A stretch of 21,207 nt of DNA from the NCBI GenBank assembly GCA_900769285.1, contig CAAGGB010000268.1:1-21207 (forward strand). Direction: 5' to 3'. The notes under the pieces were generated by a model. That model was given only the letters and a program-made list of their open reading frames with translations, searched no databases and had not been told where the DNA came from. A program made the position numbers and the translations under genes. The DNA is from Victivallales bacterium (GTDB taxonomy: Bacteria > Verrucomicrobiota > Lentisphaeria > Oligosphaerales > Oligosphaeraceae). Shown piece after piece: positions 1-6,525 of this stretch (within the stretch, counting starts at the first letter, position 1; each line of letters begins with the position of its first letter).

Positions 1-1
1 C

Positions 2-91
2 GCTTTATAGGTCTTATAGGTCTTATAGGTCTTATAGGTCTTATAGGTCTTATAGGTCTTATAGGTCTTATAGGTCTTATAGGTCCCATAA
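2..91. repeat. Nine-base tandem array (unit GTCTTATAG), left end
   Basis: Eight perfect head-to-tail copies of GTCTTATAG occupy 11-82. A one-base variant (GCTTTATAG) precedes them at 2-10 and a decayed unit (GTCCCATAA) follows at 83-91. The array touches the window edge, so its true length is unknown. It lies immediately beyond the terminator that ends the rpsS transcript, so it is probably outside the transcribed unit. Rotated to GGTCTTATA it matches the right-end array unit GGGCTTCTA at 7 of 9 positions, in the same orientation. Its function is unknown. Confidence 0.95.
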
Positions 92-92
92 A

Positions 93-139
93 AAGAAGCC
101 CCCCTGCAGCGCATCGTTAGCGCTTCAGGGGGGCTTTTT
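93..139 (-). terminator. Rho-independent terminator after rpsS
   Basis: A G+C-rich stem pairs AAGCCCCCCTG (96-106) with CAGGGGGGCTT (126-136). It continues inward, after one mismatch, as AGCGC/GCGCT with a seven-base loop. On the minus strand the stem is followed by CTTCTTTTT, a good U tract. The plus strand also carries a T run (135-139), so the element may terminate in both directions. It begins about 20 bases after the rpsS stop and ends the S10 cluster there. Confidence 0.93.
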
Positions 140-158
140 GGCGACGAATCGGCGGCGA

Positions 159-431
159 TTACTTGCCGGAGATGGCGCCGTGGCCGCGGAACGTGCGGGT
201 CATGGAGAACTCGCCGAGGCGATGTCCGACCATGTTTTCGGTGACGAAGACCGTCACGAACTGCTTGCCGTTGTGGACGGCGAACGTGTGGCCGACGAAC
301 TCGGGCATGATCATGGAGCGGCGAGACCAGGTCTTGACGACGTCCTTCTTGCCAGCCTCATTCAACTTCTCGACCTTCTTGGCCAGATGCTCGTCAACAA
401 ACGGCCCTTTCTTGATTGAACGTGCGCCCAT
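159..431 (-). CDS. rpsS: 30S ribosomal protein S19
   Basis: S19 is a small-subunit head protein that pairs with S13 near the A-site finger and the 3' major domain of 16S rRNA. The 90-residue product opens MGARSIKKGPFVDEHL and contains the family block TWSRRSMIMPEFVGHTFAVHNGK, given here in two parts: TWSRRSMIMPEF then VGHTFAVHNGK. It ends with HRLGEFSMTRTFRGH, and its length is normal for S19. The start ATG shares one base with the rplB stop (TAATG), with GGAGG placed eight bases upstream inside rplB, so translation is probably coupled. It is the last gene of the unit: a terminator follows about 20 bases after the stop, where most bacteria continue with rplV and rpsC. Confidence 0.97.
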   Translation of the reverse strand: MGARSIKKGPFVDEHLAKKVEKLNEAGKKDVVKTWSRRSMIMPEFVGHTFAVHNGKQFVTVFVTENMVGHRLGEFSMTRTFRGHGAISGK

Positions 432-1255
432 TACTTCTTCCTCCGCTGAATGATGAACTTGTCAGATGCCAGCTTCGGCTTGCGGGTGCGATAGCCCTTG
501 GCCAACTGACCCCACGGCGACTTGGCGTGACCACCGCTGGTACGGCCTTCACCACCACCCATCGGGTGGTCAACCGGGTTCTGGGCGACACCACGGACGT
601 GCGGACGGAAGCCCTTGTAGCGCTTCTTGCCGGCCTTGCCGAGCTTGATGATGTTGTTTTCGACGTTGCCGACCTGACCGATGGTCGCGCGGCAGTTGCC
701 ATGGATGAGGCGAACCTCACCGCTCGGCAGCTTGACCTGGACGTAGTTCTCCTCCTTCGCACGGACAATCGCGTACTGTCCGGCGGCACGGACCAGCGCC
801 GCGCCACGGCCGGGAACCATCTCGATGCAGTGGACGCTCAGACCCTCGGGGATGTCCTTCAGAGCCATCGCGTTGCCGGGACGGTACTCGGCGGCGGAGC
901 CGCTGCGGACGGTGTCGCCCTGCTTGACGCCGACGGGGCACAGGATGTACGCCTTGGTGCCGTCCTCGTACTTGAGGAGGGCGATGCGGGCCGTGCGGTT
1001 GGGGTCGTACTCGATGTGCTCAACGGTCGCGGCGCAGTCGTCCTTGACGCGCTTGAAGTCGATGAGACGATAGAGACGCTTGTTGCCGCCGCCGCGGAAG
1101 CGGGTCGTGATGCGGCCAAGGTTGTTGCGTCCGCCCGTGCTCTTCATGCCTTTGGTGAGGGACTTCTCGGGCGTGCGACGGGTCAGGTCGGAGTAGTCGC
1201 TGACCGTCATCTGTCTCCGTCCAGGAGACGTAGGCTTGTATTGCTTGATGCTCAT
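431..1255 (-). CDS. rplB: 50S ribosomal protein L2
   Basis: L2 is a primary 23S rRNA-binding protein beside the peptidyl-transferase centre and is needed for subunit association. The product is 274 residues, full length. The N-terminal part carries TGGRNNLGRITTRFRGGG (about 41-58) and the C-terminal part carries NPVDHPMGGGEGR. Met232 stands where E. coli L2 has His229 (HPHGGGEG), a residue linked to peptidyl-transferase function; see the finding. GAGG lies about seven bases upstream of the ATG. The stop overlaps the rpsS start by one base. The family assignment is certain. Confidence 0.97.
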   Translation of the reverse strand: MSIKQYKPTSPGRRQMTVSDYSDLTRRTPEKSLTKGMKSTGGRNNLGRITTRFRGGGNKRLYRLIDFKRVKDDCAATVEHIEYDPNRTARIALLKYEDGTKAYILCPVGVKQGDTVRSGSAAEYRPGNAMALKDIPEGLSVHCIEMVPGRGAALVRAAGQYAIVRAKEENYVQVKLPSGEVRLIHGNCRATIGQVGNVENNIIKLGKAGKKRYKGFRPHVRGVAQNPVDHPMGGGEGRTSGGHAKSPWGQLAKGYRTRKPKLASDKFIIQRRKK

Positions 1256-1281
1256 GGTATTACCTCAATGCCTTAGATGGG

Positions 1282-1572
1282 TCACTGCAGATCGATGCTG
1301 CCTTCGGCCAGCGTGACAACAGCCTTCTTCCAGTCCGGGCGCTTGCCCATCTTGGCGGAGCGCATGCGCTTGGACTTTCCGAGGTAGTTCATCGTCTTGA
1401 CTTCGGAGACAACGACGTCCTGATCCTTGAAGATGGCCTCGACCGCCTTCTTGATCTCGGTCTTGTTGCTCTTGGGGTTGACCTTGAAGGCATAACGCTT
1501 CTGCTTCTCGCTGAGCGTCGTGGACTTTTCGGTAATCAGCACCGTGTAGACGATATCGTATGGGTTGAACAT
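1282..1572 (-). CDS. rplW: 50S ribosomal protein L23
   Basis: L23 lies at the polypeptide exit tunnel and is the docking site for trigger factor and SRP. The 96-residue product has the L23 pattern: an N-terminal VLITEKSTTLSEKQKRYAF block, then KSNKTEIKKAVEAIF and the extended-loop region KSKRMRSAKMGKRPDWKKA. A strong AAGGAGG lies about eight bases upstream of the ATG, inside the 13-base gap after rplD. The order rplD-rplW-rplB is the normal S10 order. Nothing is missing. Confidence 0.96.
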   Translation of the reverse strand: MFNPYDIVYTVLITEKSTTLSEKQKRYAFKVNPKSNKTEIKKAVEAIFKDQDVVVSEVKTMNYLGKSKRMRSAKMGKRPDWKKAVVTLAEGSIDLQ

Positions 1573-1585
1573 GGGATGCGCCTCC

Positions 1586-2209
1586 TTAGCCGAGCCGACC
1601 GCTCAGGATGTCCAGACCGGCCTTGGTGATGACAATCTTCTTGTAGCGCAGCATCCAGTAGGTGTTGACGAACGCGGCCTTGAAGAGCTGGACGTTCGGG
1701 AGGTTGCGCATGGCAAGCACGGTGTTCTCGCTGTACTCGTCAACGATGATCAGGACATGGTCACCGGCGCCAACGGCGTTCAGGAACTTGACCATCTCCT
1801 TGGTCTTGGGGGCAGCCAGAGTCACGTCGTCGACCACGATGACCTCGCCGGCGTTGACGCGGTCGGTGAAGGCGCGCCTGAGGGCGAGCTTCTCGACCTT
1901 CTGGTTGATCTTCTGGGCATAGCTGCGGGTCTGCGGGCCGAAGACGACACCGCCGCCACGCCACACGGGCGAACGGCTGGAACCGCTGCGGGCACGGCCA
2001 GTGCCCTTCTGACGCCACGGCTTGGAGCCGCCGCCGGAAACCTGGCCGCGGGTCTTGGTCTGGGCCGTGCCGGAACGGATGCCGGCGAGGAAGGCCACCA
2101 CGGAGTCCTTGACCGCCTGGGCGCCCTTCTGGGCCTCGAGGAGGTTGTCGGCCAGTTCATAGGTGCCCTTGTCGGCACCCTGCATATCAATGACAGGTAA
2201 CGTCGCCAT
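1586..2209 (-). CDS. rplD: 50S ribosomal protein L4
   Basis: L4 binds domain I of 23S rRNA and its long loop lines the exit tunnel. The 207-residue product shows the tunnel-loop signature RSGTAQTKTRGQVSGGGSKP followed by WRQKGTGRARSGS, then the C-terminal Rossmann-like part (VIVVDDVTLAAPKTKEMVKF). Length is typical. GGGGAG lies about eight bases upstream of the ATG. In E. coli, L4 represses its own S10 operon through the rpsJ leader; the short leader upstream of rpsJ here (about 92 bases after the fusA-slot gene) shows no structure I can recognise as that element. Confidence 0.97.
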   Translation of the reverse strand: MATLPVIDMQGADKGTYELADNLLEAQKGAQAVKDSVVAFLAGIRSGTAQTKTRGQVSGGGSKPWRQKGTGRARSGSSRSPVWRGGGVVFGPQTRSYAQKINQKVEKLALRRAFTDRVNAGEVIVVDDVTLAAPKTKEMVKFLNAVGAGDHVLIIVDEYSENTVLAMRNLPNVQLFKAAFVNTYWMLRYKKIVITKAGLDILSGRLG

Positions 2210-2227
2210 ACTAGTAACTCCCCTGCG

Positions 2228-2863
2228 TTATTTCTTCACCGCGTTACGAACAATCACGACACCGCCCGTGGGGCCGGGGATGGCGCCCTTGACCAGCAGG
2301 AGGTTGCGGTCGGCGCGGACATCGACCACGAGGAGGTTCTGGACGGTACGCTGAACGTTGCCCATGTGACCAGGCATCTTGCGGCCCTTGTAGACCTTGC
2401 CGGGAGCGGCGCACATACCGATGGAACCGGTGCGGCGAACCCACGCGCCACCATGGCTCGCACGGCCACCGCCGAAACGCCAGCGGCGGACAACAGAGGC
2501 AAAGCCACGGCCCTTGGTCGTGCCCGTGACGTCCACGAACTCGTCCTTGGCGAAGACGTCCGCCTTGAGGGTGGCGCCAACCTGCTCGGTGGCGTCGGCG
2601 TCCAGGCGAATCTCGCGGATGACGGCCGGGGGATTCTCGTCGAGGCCGGCCTTCTTGAGGGTGCCGAGCACGGGCTTGGTGACGTTCTTCACCTTGCGGG
2701 TGCCGAAGCCCAGCTGGAGGGCGCTGTAGCCGTGCTTCTGCTGGGTCTTGAGCTCAATGACGGGGCAGGGACCGACCTCAATGGCCGTCACCGGAATCAT
2801 CACACCCGTCTCGGTATAGACATGAGTCATGCCTAACTTCTTACCAATAAGTCCTTTGCGCAT
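2228..2863 (-). CDS. rplC: 50S ribosomal protein L3
   Basis: L3 starts large-subunit assembly and sends a loop to the peptidyl-transferase centre. The 211-residue product opens MRKGLIGKKLGMTHVYTETG and contains DVTGTTKGRGFASVVRRW, GGGRASHGG, GSIGMCAAPGKVYKGRKMPG and HMGN, all in family order. Where E. coli L3 has GSIGQNQTPG with the methylated Gln150, this protein reads GSIGMCAAPG, so there is no such glutamine. That substitution is common outside Gammaproteobacteria. The gene lies 14 bases after rpsJ and 18 bases before rplD. Length and context are normal. Confidence 0.97.
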   Translation of the reverse strand: MRKGLIGKKLGMTHVYTETGVMIPVTAIEVGPCPVIELKTQQKHGYSALQLGFGTRKVKNVTKPVLGTLKKAGLDENPPAVIREIRLDADATEQVGATLKADVFAKDEFVDVTGTTKGRGFASVVRRWRFGGGRASHGGAWVRRTGSIGMCAAPGKVYKGRKMPGHMGNVQRTVQNLLVVDVRADRNLLLVKGAIPGPTGGVVIVRNAVKK

Positions 2864-2877
2864 GATGAGTCCCCCCG

Positions 2878-3189
2878 TCAGATCTTGATGATGATGTCAA
2901 CGCCGGCAGGGAGGTTGAGCTTCTTGAGCTCTTCCACAGTCTGCGGTCTGGGGTTGATGATGTCCAGCAGACGCTTGTGCGTGCGGATCTCAAACTGCTC
3001 CATGGACTTCTTGTCGACATGGGGCGAGCGGTTGACGGTGAAGCGCTCGATGCACGTCGGCAGCGGAACCGGACCGGCGACTTCGGCGCCGGTGCGCTTC
3101 ACGGTGCTGACGATTTCGGCCGTGCTCTGATCCAGGATCGTGTGCTCGAAGGCCTGGAGTCTAATGCGAATTTTAGACCTGTTCGCCAT
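2878..3189 (-). CDS. rpsJ: 30S ribosomal protein S10
   Basis: S10 is a 30S head protein and, as NusE, binds NusB and the NusG C-terminal domain during antitermination and transcription-translation coupling. The 103-residue product has KIRIRLQAFEHTILDQSTAE, GPVPLPTCIERFTVNRSPHV and KKSMEQFEIRTHKRLLDI, an ordinary full-length S10. No strong Shine-Dalgarno precedes the ATG (only GAGAG close by). It follows the EF-G-like gene by 92 bases with no tuf copy between, unlike the E. coli str operon. It heads the S10 gene set. Confidence 0.97.
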   Translation of the reverse strand: MANRSKIRIRLQAFEHTILDQSTAEIVSTVKRTGAEVAGPVPLPTCIERFTVNRSPHVDKKSMEQFEIRTHKRLLDIINPRPQTVEELKKLNLPAGVDIIIKI

Positions 3190-3281
3190 GTTCTCTCACT
3201 TTTGCTTGGGTTGATTCCGATCTAGTAACCATGCCGGTGCCCCGGCTCAGTTCAGTTCGTGCCCACCGCCAGTCAACGGGA

Positions 3282-5285
3282 TCAGAGGGGGGCATAAACT
3301 GAAGGCTCGGCCATGAATTCGCCGCGCCCGCCACTCAGCGAGCGCAGCGAGCTGGCATAGCCGAACAGCTCGCGCAATGGCACCTGCGACACGATGCGCG
3401 CCTGGCCGCCACTCACGGAGAGAACCTCCAGAATGCGGCCGCGGCGACTCATCAAATCGGCCACGGTCTTGCCGACATGCTCCTCGGGCAGCGCAACCTC
3501 TACGGTCATGACCGGTTCGAGGAGCACGGAGCCTCCCTGCTGGAGCGCCTGCTGCAGCGCCCTGCGGCAGGCCACCAGGAGCGCGGGCTCCATCGAGGAG
3601 CCGGCAAGGCAGCGGATGGCATCCACGGTGACGCGGATGTCGGTCAGCGGACAGTCGGTGTCAAGACCATTGCCCGCAAGTTGTAGAAGCTGAAGCCGCA
3701 CGGCCTCGGCGATGGTGGCGCCCACGCCCCGCGCAGCCGCCTCGGTGATCTCCAGACGCAGCCCCGTGCCCCTCTCCAGCGGCTCAACCGCCAGACTCAG
3801 GTAGGCGCTCAGCGTCTCGCCCGTCGCCACCAGGCTCTTGCTGAACTCGCATTCGCCGACGCCACGGCCTCCGACCGTCTGGCGGTAGGCGACCTGCGGA
3901 CGGCCGAACTCCATGCGGAGCCCGTAGTCGTCGTGGAGCCTCGCCCGGACGACCTCCAGGTGAAGCTCGCCCATGCCGGCCAGCGTCCACTGCCCGGCCA
4001 GCGGGCCGGGATGGCAGCGGAGCGTCGGGTCCTCGACGCACATCCGTCGCAGCGCGGCGCCGAGATGCTGGCTCGTGGTCTGCCCCTGACCCTCAAGCGT
4101 CATGCTGACGACCGGGTCGGGAAACGCTATCGGCAGCAGCGGCTCCGCCTCGGCGACGGCGCTGAGCGTGTCGCCGGTGACGACCTCGCCGTCCAGACCC
4201 GAGAGCATGACGATATCACCGGCCTCGGCCTGCACCAGCGGCTCGGTGAGCGACGCGAACATCCGGTTGACCTCGCCAACCTGAAGCCAGCACCGCGAGC
4301 GCGAATTCCAGAGGCGGTCGCCGACGCGGACGGTGCCCGCGTAGACACGGACGTACACCTGCACCGACAGGTCGCCCGGCTCCTGAACCACCTTGAACGC
4401 CAGCAGCCGCGTCGCCTCCGCGGGCTGGCCAGCGCCGGGACGCTCCGACGGCGCGGGCAGCAGCCCGCAAACGCCGTCCAGGACGGCGCGGACGCCGACG
4501 CCCTGCCGGGCGCTGCCGCCGAAGACGGCCAGCAGACGGCGCTCCACCACCGCCTGCCGCAACGCGCGCCTCAGCTTCTCCGCCGACGGCGCGACGTCAT
4601 TCAGAAAATCCTCCAGGATGCCCTCGTCCACATCCGCGAGAGCCTCGGTGAGCCGCGCCCGCGCGCGCCGCACCTCGGGGTCGCCGCCATGGTCCTCAAG
4701 GAGGTTCCCCTCCTCGTCGGTCAACTGACCGGTGAGGACGTCGGCCATGCCCCGGAAGTCAGCCTCGCGGCCGATGGGCACCTGGACGGCGACGGCTCGG
4801 CAGCCGAGACGCTCCTCGAGTTGTCCCAGCGTGCGGTCGAAGTCCGCGCCCAGCCGGTCCAGCTTGTTGACGAACGCAATGGCGGGGATGCCGTGGTGGC
4901 TGGCGCGGCGCCACACAGTCTCCGACTGCGCCTGGACGCCATGCACGCCGCAGAAGACGGCGATGACGCCATCCATCACCCGGAGCGTGCGCTCCACCTC
5001 CGCGGTGAAGTCGATGTGGCCCGGCGTGTCGACGACGTTGATCTGCGCGCCACGCCACTGGCAGGTGACGGCGGCGCTGATGATGCTGATGCCGCGCTCG
5101 CGCTCCTGCGGCAGCCAGTCGGTGACGGTCGTGCCCTCGCTGACCTCGCCGGCGTAGCGGATGGCGCCGGTGCGCTGCAGCAGCCGCTCGGTCAGGGTGG
5201 TCTTGCCGGCGTCGATGTGGGCGATGATGCCGATGTTGCGGAGTTCCGGCCGTCCTGGTGCAGAGGTGGTTTCTGGTGTTGCCAT
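3282..5285 (-). CDS. fusA: Divergent elongation factor G-like GTPase in the fusA position
   Basis: EF-G family translational GTPases drive tRNA-mRNA translocation and, with RRF, ribosome recycling. This 667-residue product has all five domains. G motifs are AHIDAGKT (22-29), the switch I region GTTVTDWLPQERERGI, DTPGH (86-90), NKLD (140-143) and GSA (257-259). Domain II is about 290-380, III (ending AGMGELHLEV) about 390-460, IV about 461-590 and V about 591-667. It is not the canonical type: the domain IV tip, GSYHDVDSSE in E. coli with essential His583, reads DAIRCLAGSSME at 555-566. The switch region and tip resemble EF-G2-type factors. ATG at 5285 was chosen; a TTG 39 bases upstream is possible, and neither has a clear Shine-Dalgarno. 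Between rpsG and rpsJ it holds the fusA slot, but a standard EF-G may be encoded elsewhere. Confidence 0.85.
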   Translation of the reverse strand: MATPETTSAPGRPELRNIGIIAHIDAGKTTLTERLLQRTGAIRYAGEVSEGTTVTDWLPQERERGISIISAAVTCQWRGAQINVVDTPGHIDFTAEVERTLRVMDGVIAVFCGVHGVQAQSETVWRRASHHGIPAIAFVNKLDRLGADFDRTLGQLEERLGCRAVAVQVPIGREADFRGMADVLTGQLTDEEGNLLEDHGGDPEVRRARARLTEALADVDEGILEDFLNDVAPSAEKLRRALRQAVVERRLLAVFGGSARQGVGVRAVLDGVCGLLPAPSERPGAGQPAEATRLLAFKVVQEPGDLSVQVYVRVYAGTVRVGDRLWNSRSRCWLQVGEVNRMFASLTEPLVQAEAGDIVMLSGLDGEVVTGDTLSAVAEAEPLLPIAFPDPVVSMTLEGQGQTTSQHLGAALRRMCVEDPTLRCHPGPLAGQWTLAGMGELHLEVVRARLHDDYGLRMEFGRPQVAYRQTVGGRGVGECEFSKSLVATGETLSAYLSLAVEPLERGTGLRLEITEAAARGVGATIAEAVRLQLLQLAGNGLDTDCPLTDIRVTVDAIRCLAGSSMEPALLVACRRALQQALQQGGSVLLEPVMTVEVALPEEHVGKTVADLMSRRGRILEVLSVSGGQARIVSQVPLRELFGYASSLRSLSGGRGEFMAEPSVYAPL

Positions 5286-5370
5286 GGGCTGCCGGGCGGA
5301 TGGGTCGGCGTCAGACGCCAGCAAGGAAATTCAATTCAGATGGAAAGGAAAGGGTGTGAGGTATCGGCGG

Positions 5371-5404
5371 CAGGCTCCTGGCGCCTTGGGCGGCCAGGAG
5401 CCTG
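5371..5404 (-). other. Perfect intercistronic stem-loop between rpsG and the EF-G gene
   Basis: CAGGCTCCTGG (5371-5381) pairs exactly with CCAGGAGCCTG (5394-5404). The loop itself folds further as CGCC/GGCG past one bulged G. No T run follows on the minus strand, so this is not a classical terminator. It lies 26 bases after the rpsG stop and about 86 bases before the downstream ATG. It could be an RNase III site, a pause site or a target for autoregulation. Confidence 0.7.
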
Positions 5405-5430
5405 CGGAGACCTCGCGGGAAGGGAGACGA

Positions 5431-5901
5431 TTACCAGCGGTAGTGGGCGAACGCCTTGTTGGCGTTGGCCATCTTGTGGACGTCATCCTTCTTCTTGACG
5501 GAGCTGCCGGTGTTGGCGAACGCGTCGAGGAGCTCGGCTGCGAGGGCCTTGGCCATCGGCATGCCCTTGCGGGCGCGGCTGTAGTTGACGATCCAGCGGA
5601 GGGCGACGGCGACCTGACGCTCGGCGGGGACCTCCAGCGGCACCTGGTAGGTGGAGCCACCGACGCGGCGGCTCTTGACCTCGAGGCGCGGCTTGACGTT
5701 CTCAAGGGCCTGGTTGAAGACCTCGATGGGCTCGACGTCCTTGTTCTTGGCCTTGATGATGTCCATGGCGTCGTAGACGATGCCCTGGGCGATGGACTTC
5801 TTGCCGCGCTCCATGACCGTGTTGATCAGACGCCCGATGATTTCGCTGTTGAAACGGATATCCGGCGTGGTCGGACGCTTTTCAGCTTTTCTTCTTCTCA
5901 T
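5431..5901 (-). CDS. rpsG: 30S ribosomal protein S7
   Basis: S7 nucleates assembly of the 30S head and contacts the E-site tRNA. The 156-residue product, standard in length, has MRRRKAEKRPTTPDIRF, LINTVMERGKKSIAQGIVYD, the beta-hairpin region VKSRRVGGSTYQVPLEV and RWIVNYSRARKG. It ends FAHYRW, as in short-tailed S7 proteins. The start is the only ATG fitting the family N terminus. The ribosome-binding region consists of nonamer repeats (TACATAGGG, TACATAGAG) directly before the ATG. In E. coli S7 represses the str operon by binding the rpsL-rpsG gap; that gap is 117 bases here. Confidence 0.97.
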   Translation of the reverse strand: MRRRKAEKRPTTPDIRFNSEIIGRLINTVMERGKKSIAQGIVYDAMDIIKAKNKDVEPIEVFNQALENVKPRLEVKSRRVGGSTYQVPLEVPAERQVAVALRWIVNYSRARKGMPMAKALAAELLDAFANTGSSVKKKDDVHKMANANKAFAHYRW

Positions 5902-5902
5902 G

Positions 5903-5929
5903 CTCTATGTACCCTATGTACTCTGATGC
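5903..5929. repeat. Short nine-base repeat in the rpsG ribosome-binding region
   Basis: On the plus strand CTCTATGTA, CCCTATGTA and the decayed CTCTGATGC lie head to tail (5903-5929). They end one base before the rpsG start codon on the minus strand. In mRNA sense they read TACATAGGG-TACATAGAG, so the only Shine-Dalgarno-like bases (AGGG, ten bases before the ATG) lie inside the repeat. The period of nine equals that of the arrays at both window ends. Confidence 0.75.
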
Positions 5930-6018
5930 ACCAAAACTGCATTGCGCAAGCCTTGCTCAGGCCGCCTCCCCCCATGCCTGACGCGCGGGGCGGACGGCGG
6001 CGAGGACGGGCTCCATCA

Positions 6019-6420
6019 TCATTTCTTCTTGCCCTTGGCGGCGGCACCGGGCTTCGGGCGCTTCGTGCCGTACTTCGAGCGGCCCTGACGGCGCTTCTCG
6101 ATGCCCAGCGTGTCCAGGGCGCCGCGCACGATGTGGTACCGGACACCAGGAAGGTCACGGACACGGCCACCGCGGACCAGCACGACGCTGTGCTCCTGCA
6201 GGTTGTGGCCCTCGCCGCCGATGTAGGCGTTGACTTCCTGGTTGTTGGTCAGGCGGACACGAGCGAATTTACGCATGGCGGAATTCGGCTTCTTCGGGGT
6301 ACGGGTACCCACCTGAAGGCAGACGCCACGGCGCTGGGGGCAATGGTCCAGCGCGCGGACGCGACTCTTCACCGGTTTATCACTGCGGCCCTTCCTGATT
6401 AATTGATTGATGGTTGGCAT
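6019..6420 (-). CDS. rpsL: 30S ribosomal protein S12
   Basis: S12 lies at the decoding centre and controls accuracy. The 133-residue product begins MPTINQLIRKGR, which fixes the start at 6420; 23 further codons open upstream are not family sequence. The streptomycin loop TPKKPNSA has Lys43 and Lys44, the sensitive wild-type state. GGRVRDLPGVRYH holds the aspartate that RimO beta-methylthiolates in other bacteria. The tail is KRPKPGAAAKGKKK. Shine-Dalgarno pairing is weak (AGGA about 13 bases upstream). It is the first gene after the str promoter, with a leader of about 60 AT-rich bases. Confidence 0.96.
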   Translation of the reverse strand: MPTINQLIRKGRSDKPVKSRVRALDHCPQRRGVCLQVGTRTPKKPNSAMRKFARVRLTNNQEVNAYIGGEGHNLQEHSVVLVRGGRVRDLPGVRYHIVRGALDTLGIEKRRQGRSKYGTKRPKPGAAAKGKKK

Positions 6421-6490
6421 CTTAAGACTTGTTCCTACTAAAAACAGACTTCCAATCGGTATGTCACCACGAAAAAAGACAGAAAGCAAT

Positions 6491-6518
6491 AATGTAACCC
6501 GCCTTACGCTATTGTCAA
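6491..6518 (-). promoter_or_regulatory. Sigma70-type promoter of the str cluster
   Basis: On the minus strand a perfect TTGACA (6513-6518) is followed after 16 bases by TACATT (6491-6496), four of six to consensus. Transcription would start near 6484, about 64 bases upstream of the rpsL ATG. The leader is clearly richer in A+T than the flanking genes. This promoter separates the rpsL-rpsG-fusA-S10 transcript from rpoBC. Confidence 0.75.
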
Positions 6519-6525
6519 ACGATGA

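Noticed and set aside
2..91. CRISPR array at the left or right end
   Set aside because: Units are nine bases, head to tail with no spacers, so they are simple tandem repeats.
3282..5285. Tetracycline-resistance ribosomal protection protein (TetM type)
   Set aside because: The switch region, domain III and domain IV sequences follow EF-G/EF-G2 more closely than TetM, and the gene sits in the str operon.
3933..5498. A 521-codon plus-strand frame antisense to the EF-G gene
   Set aside because: No recognisable domain, no separate promoter or Shine-Dalgarno, and the minus-strand gene is certain.
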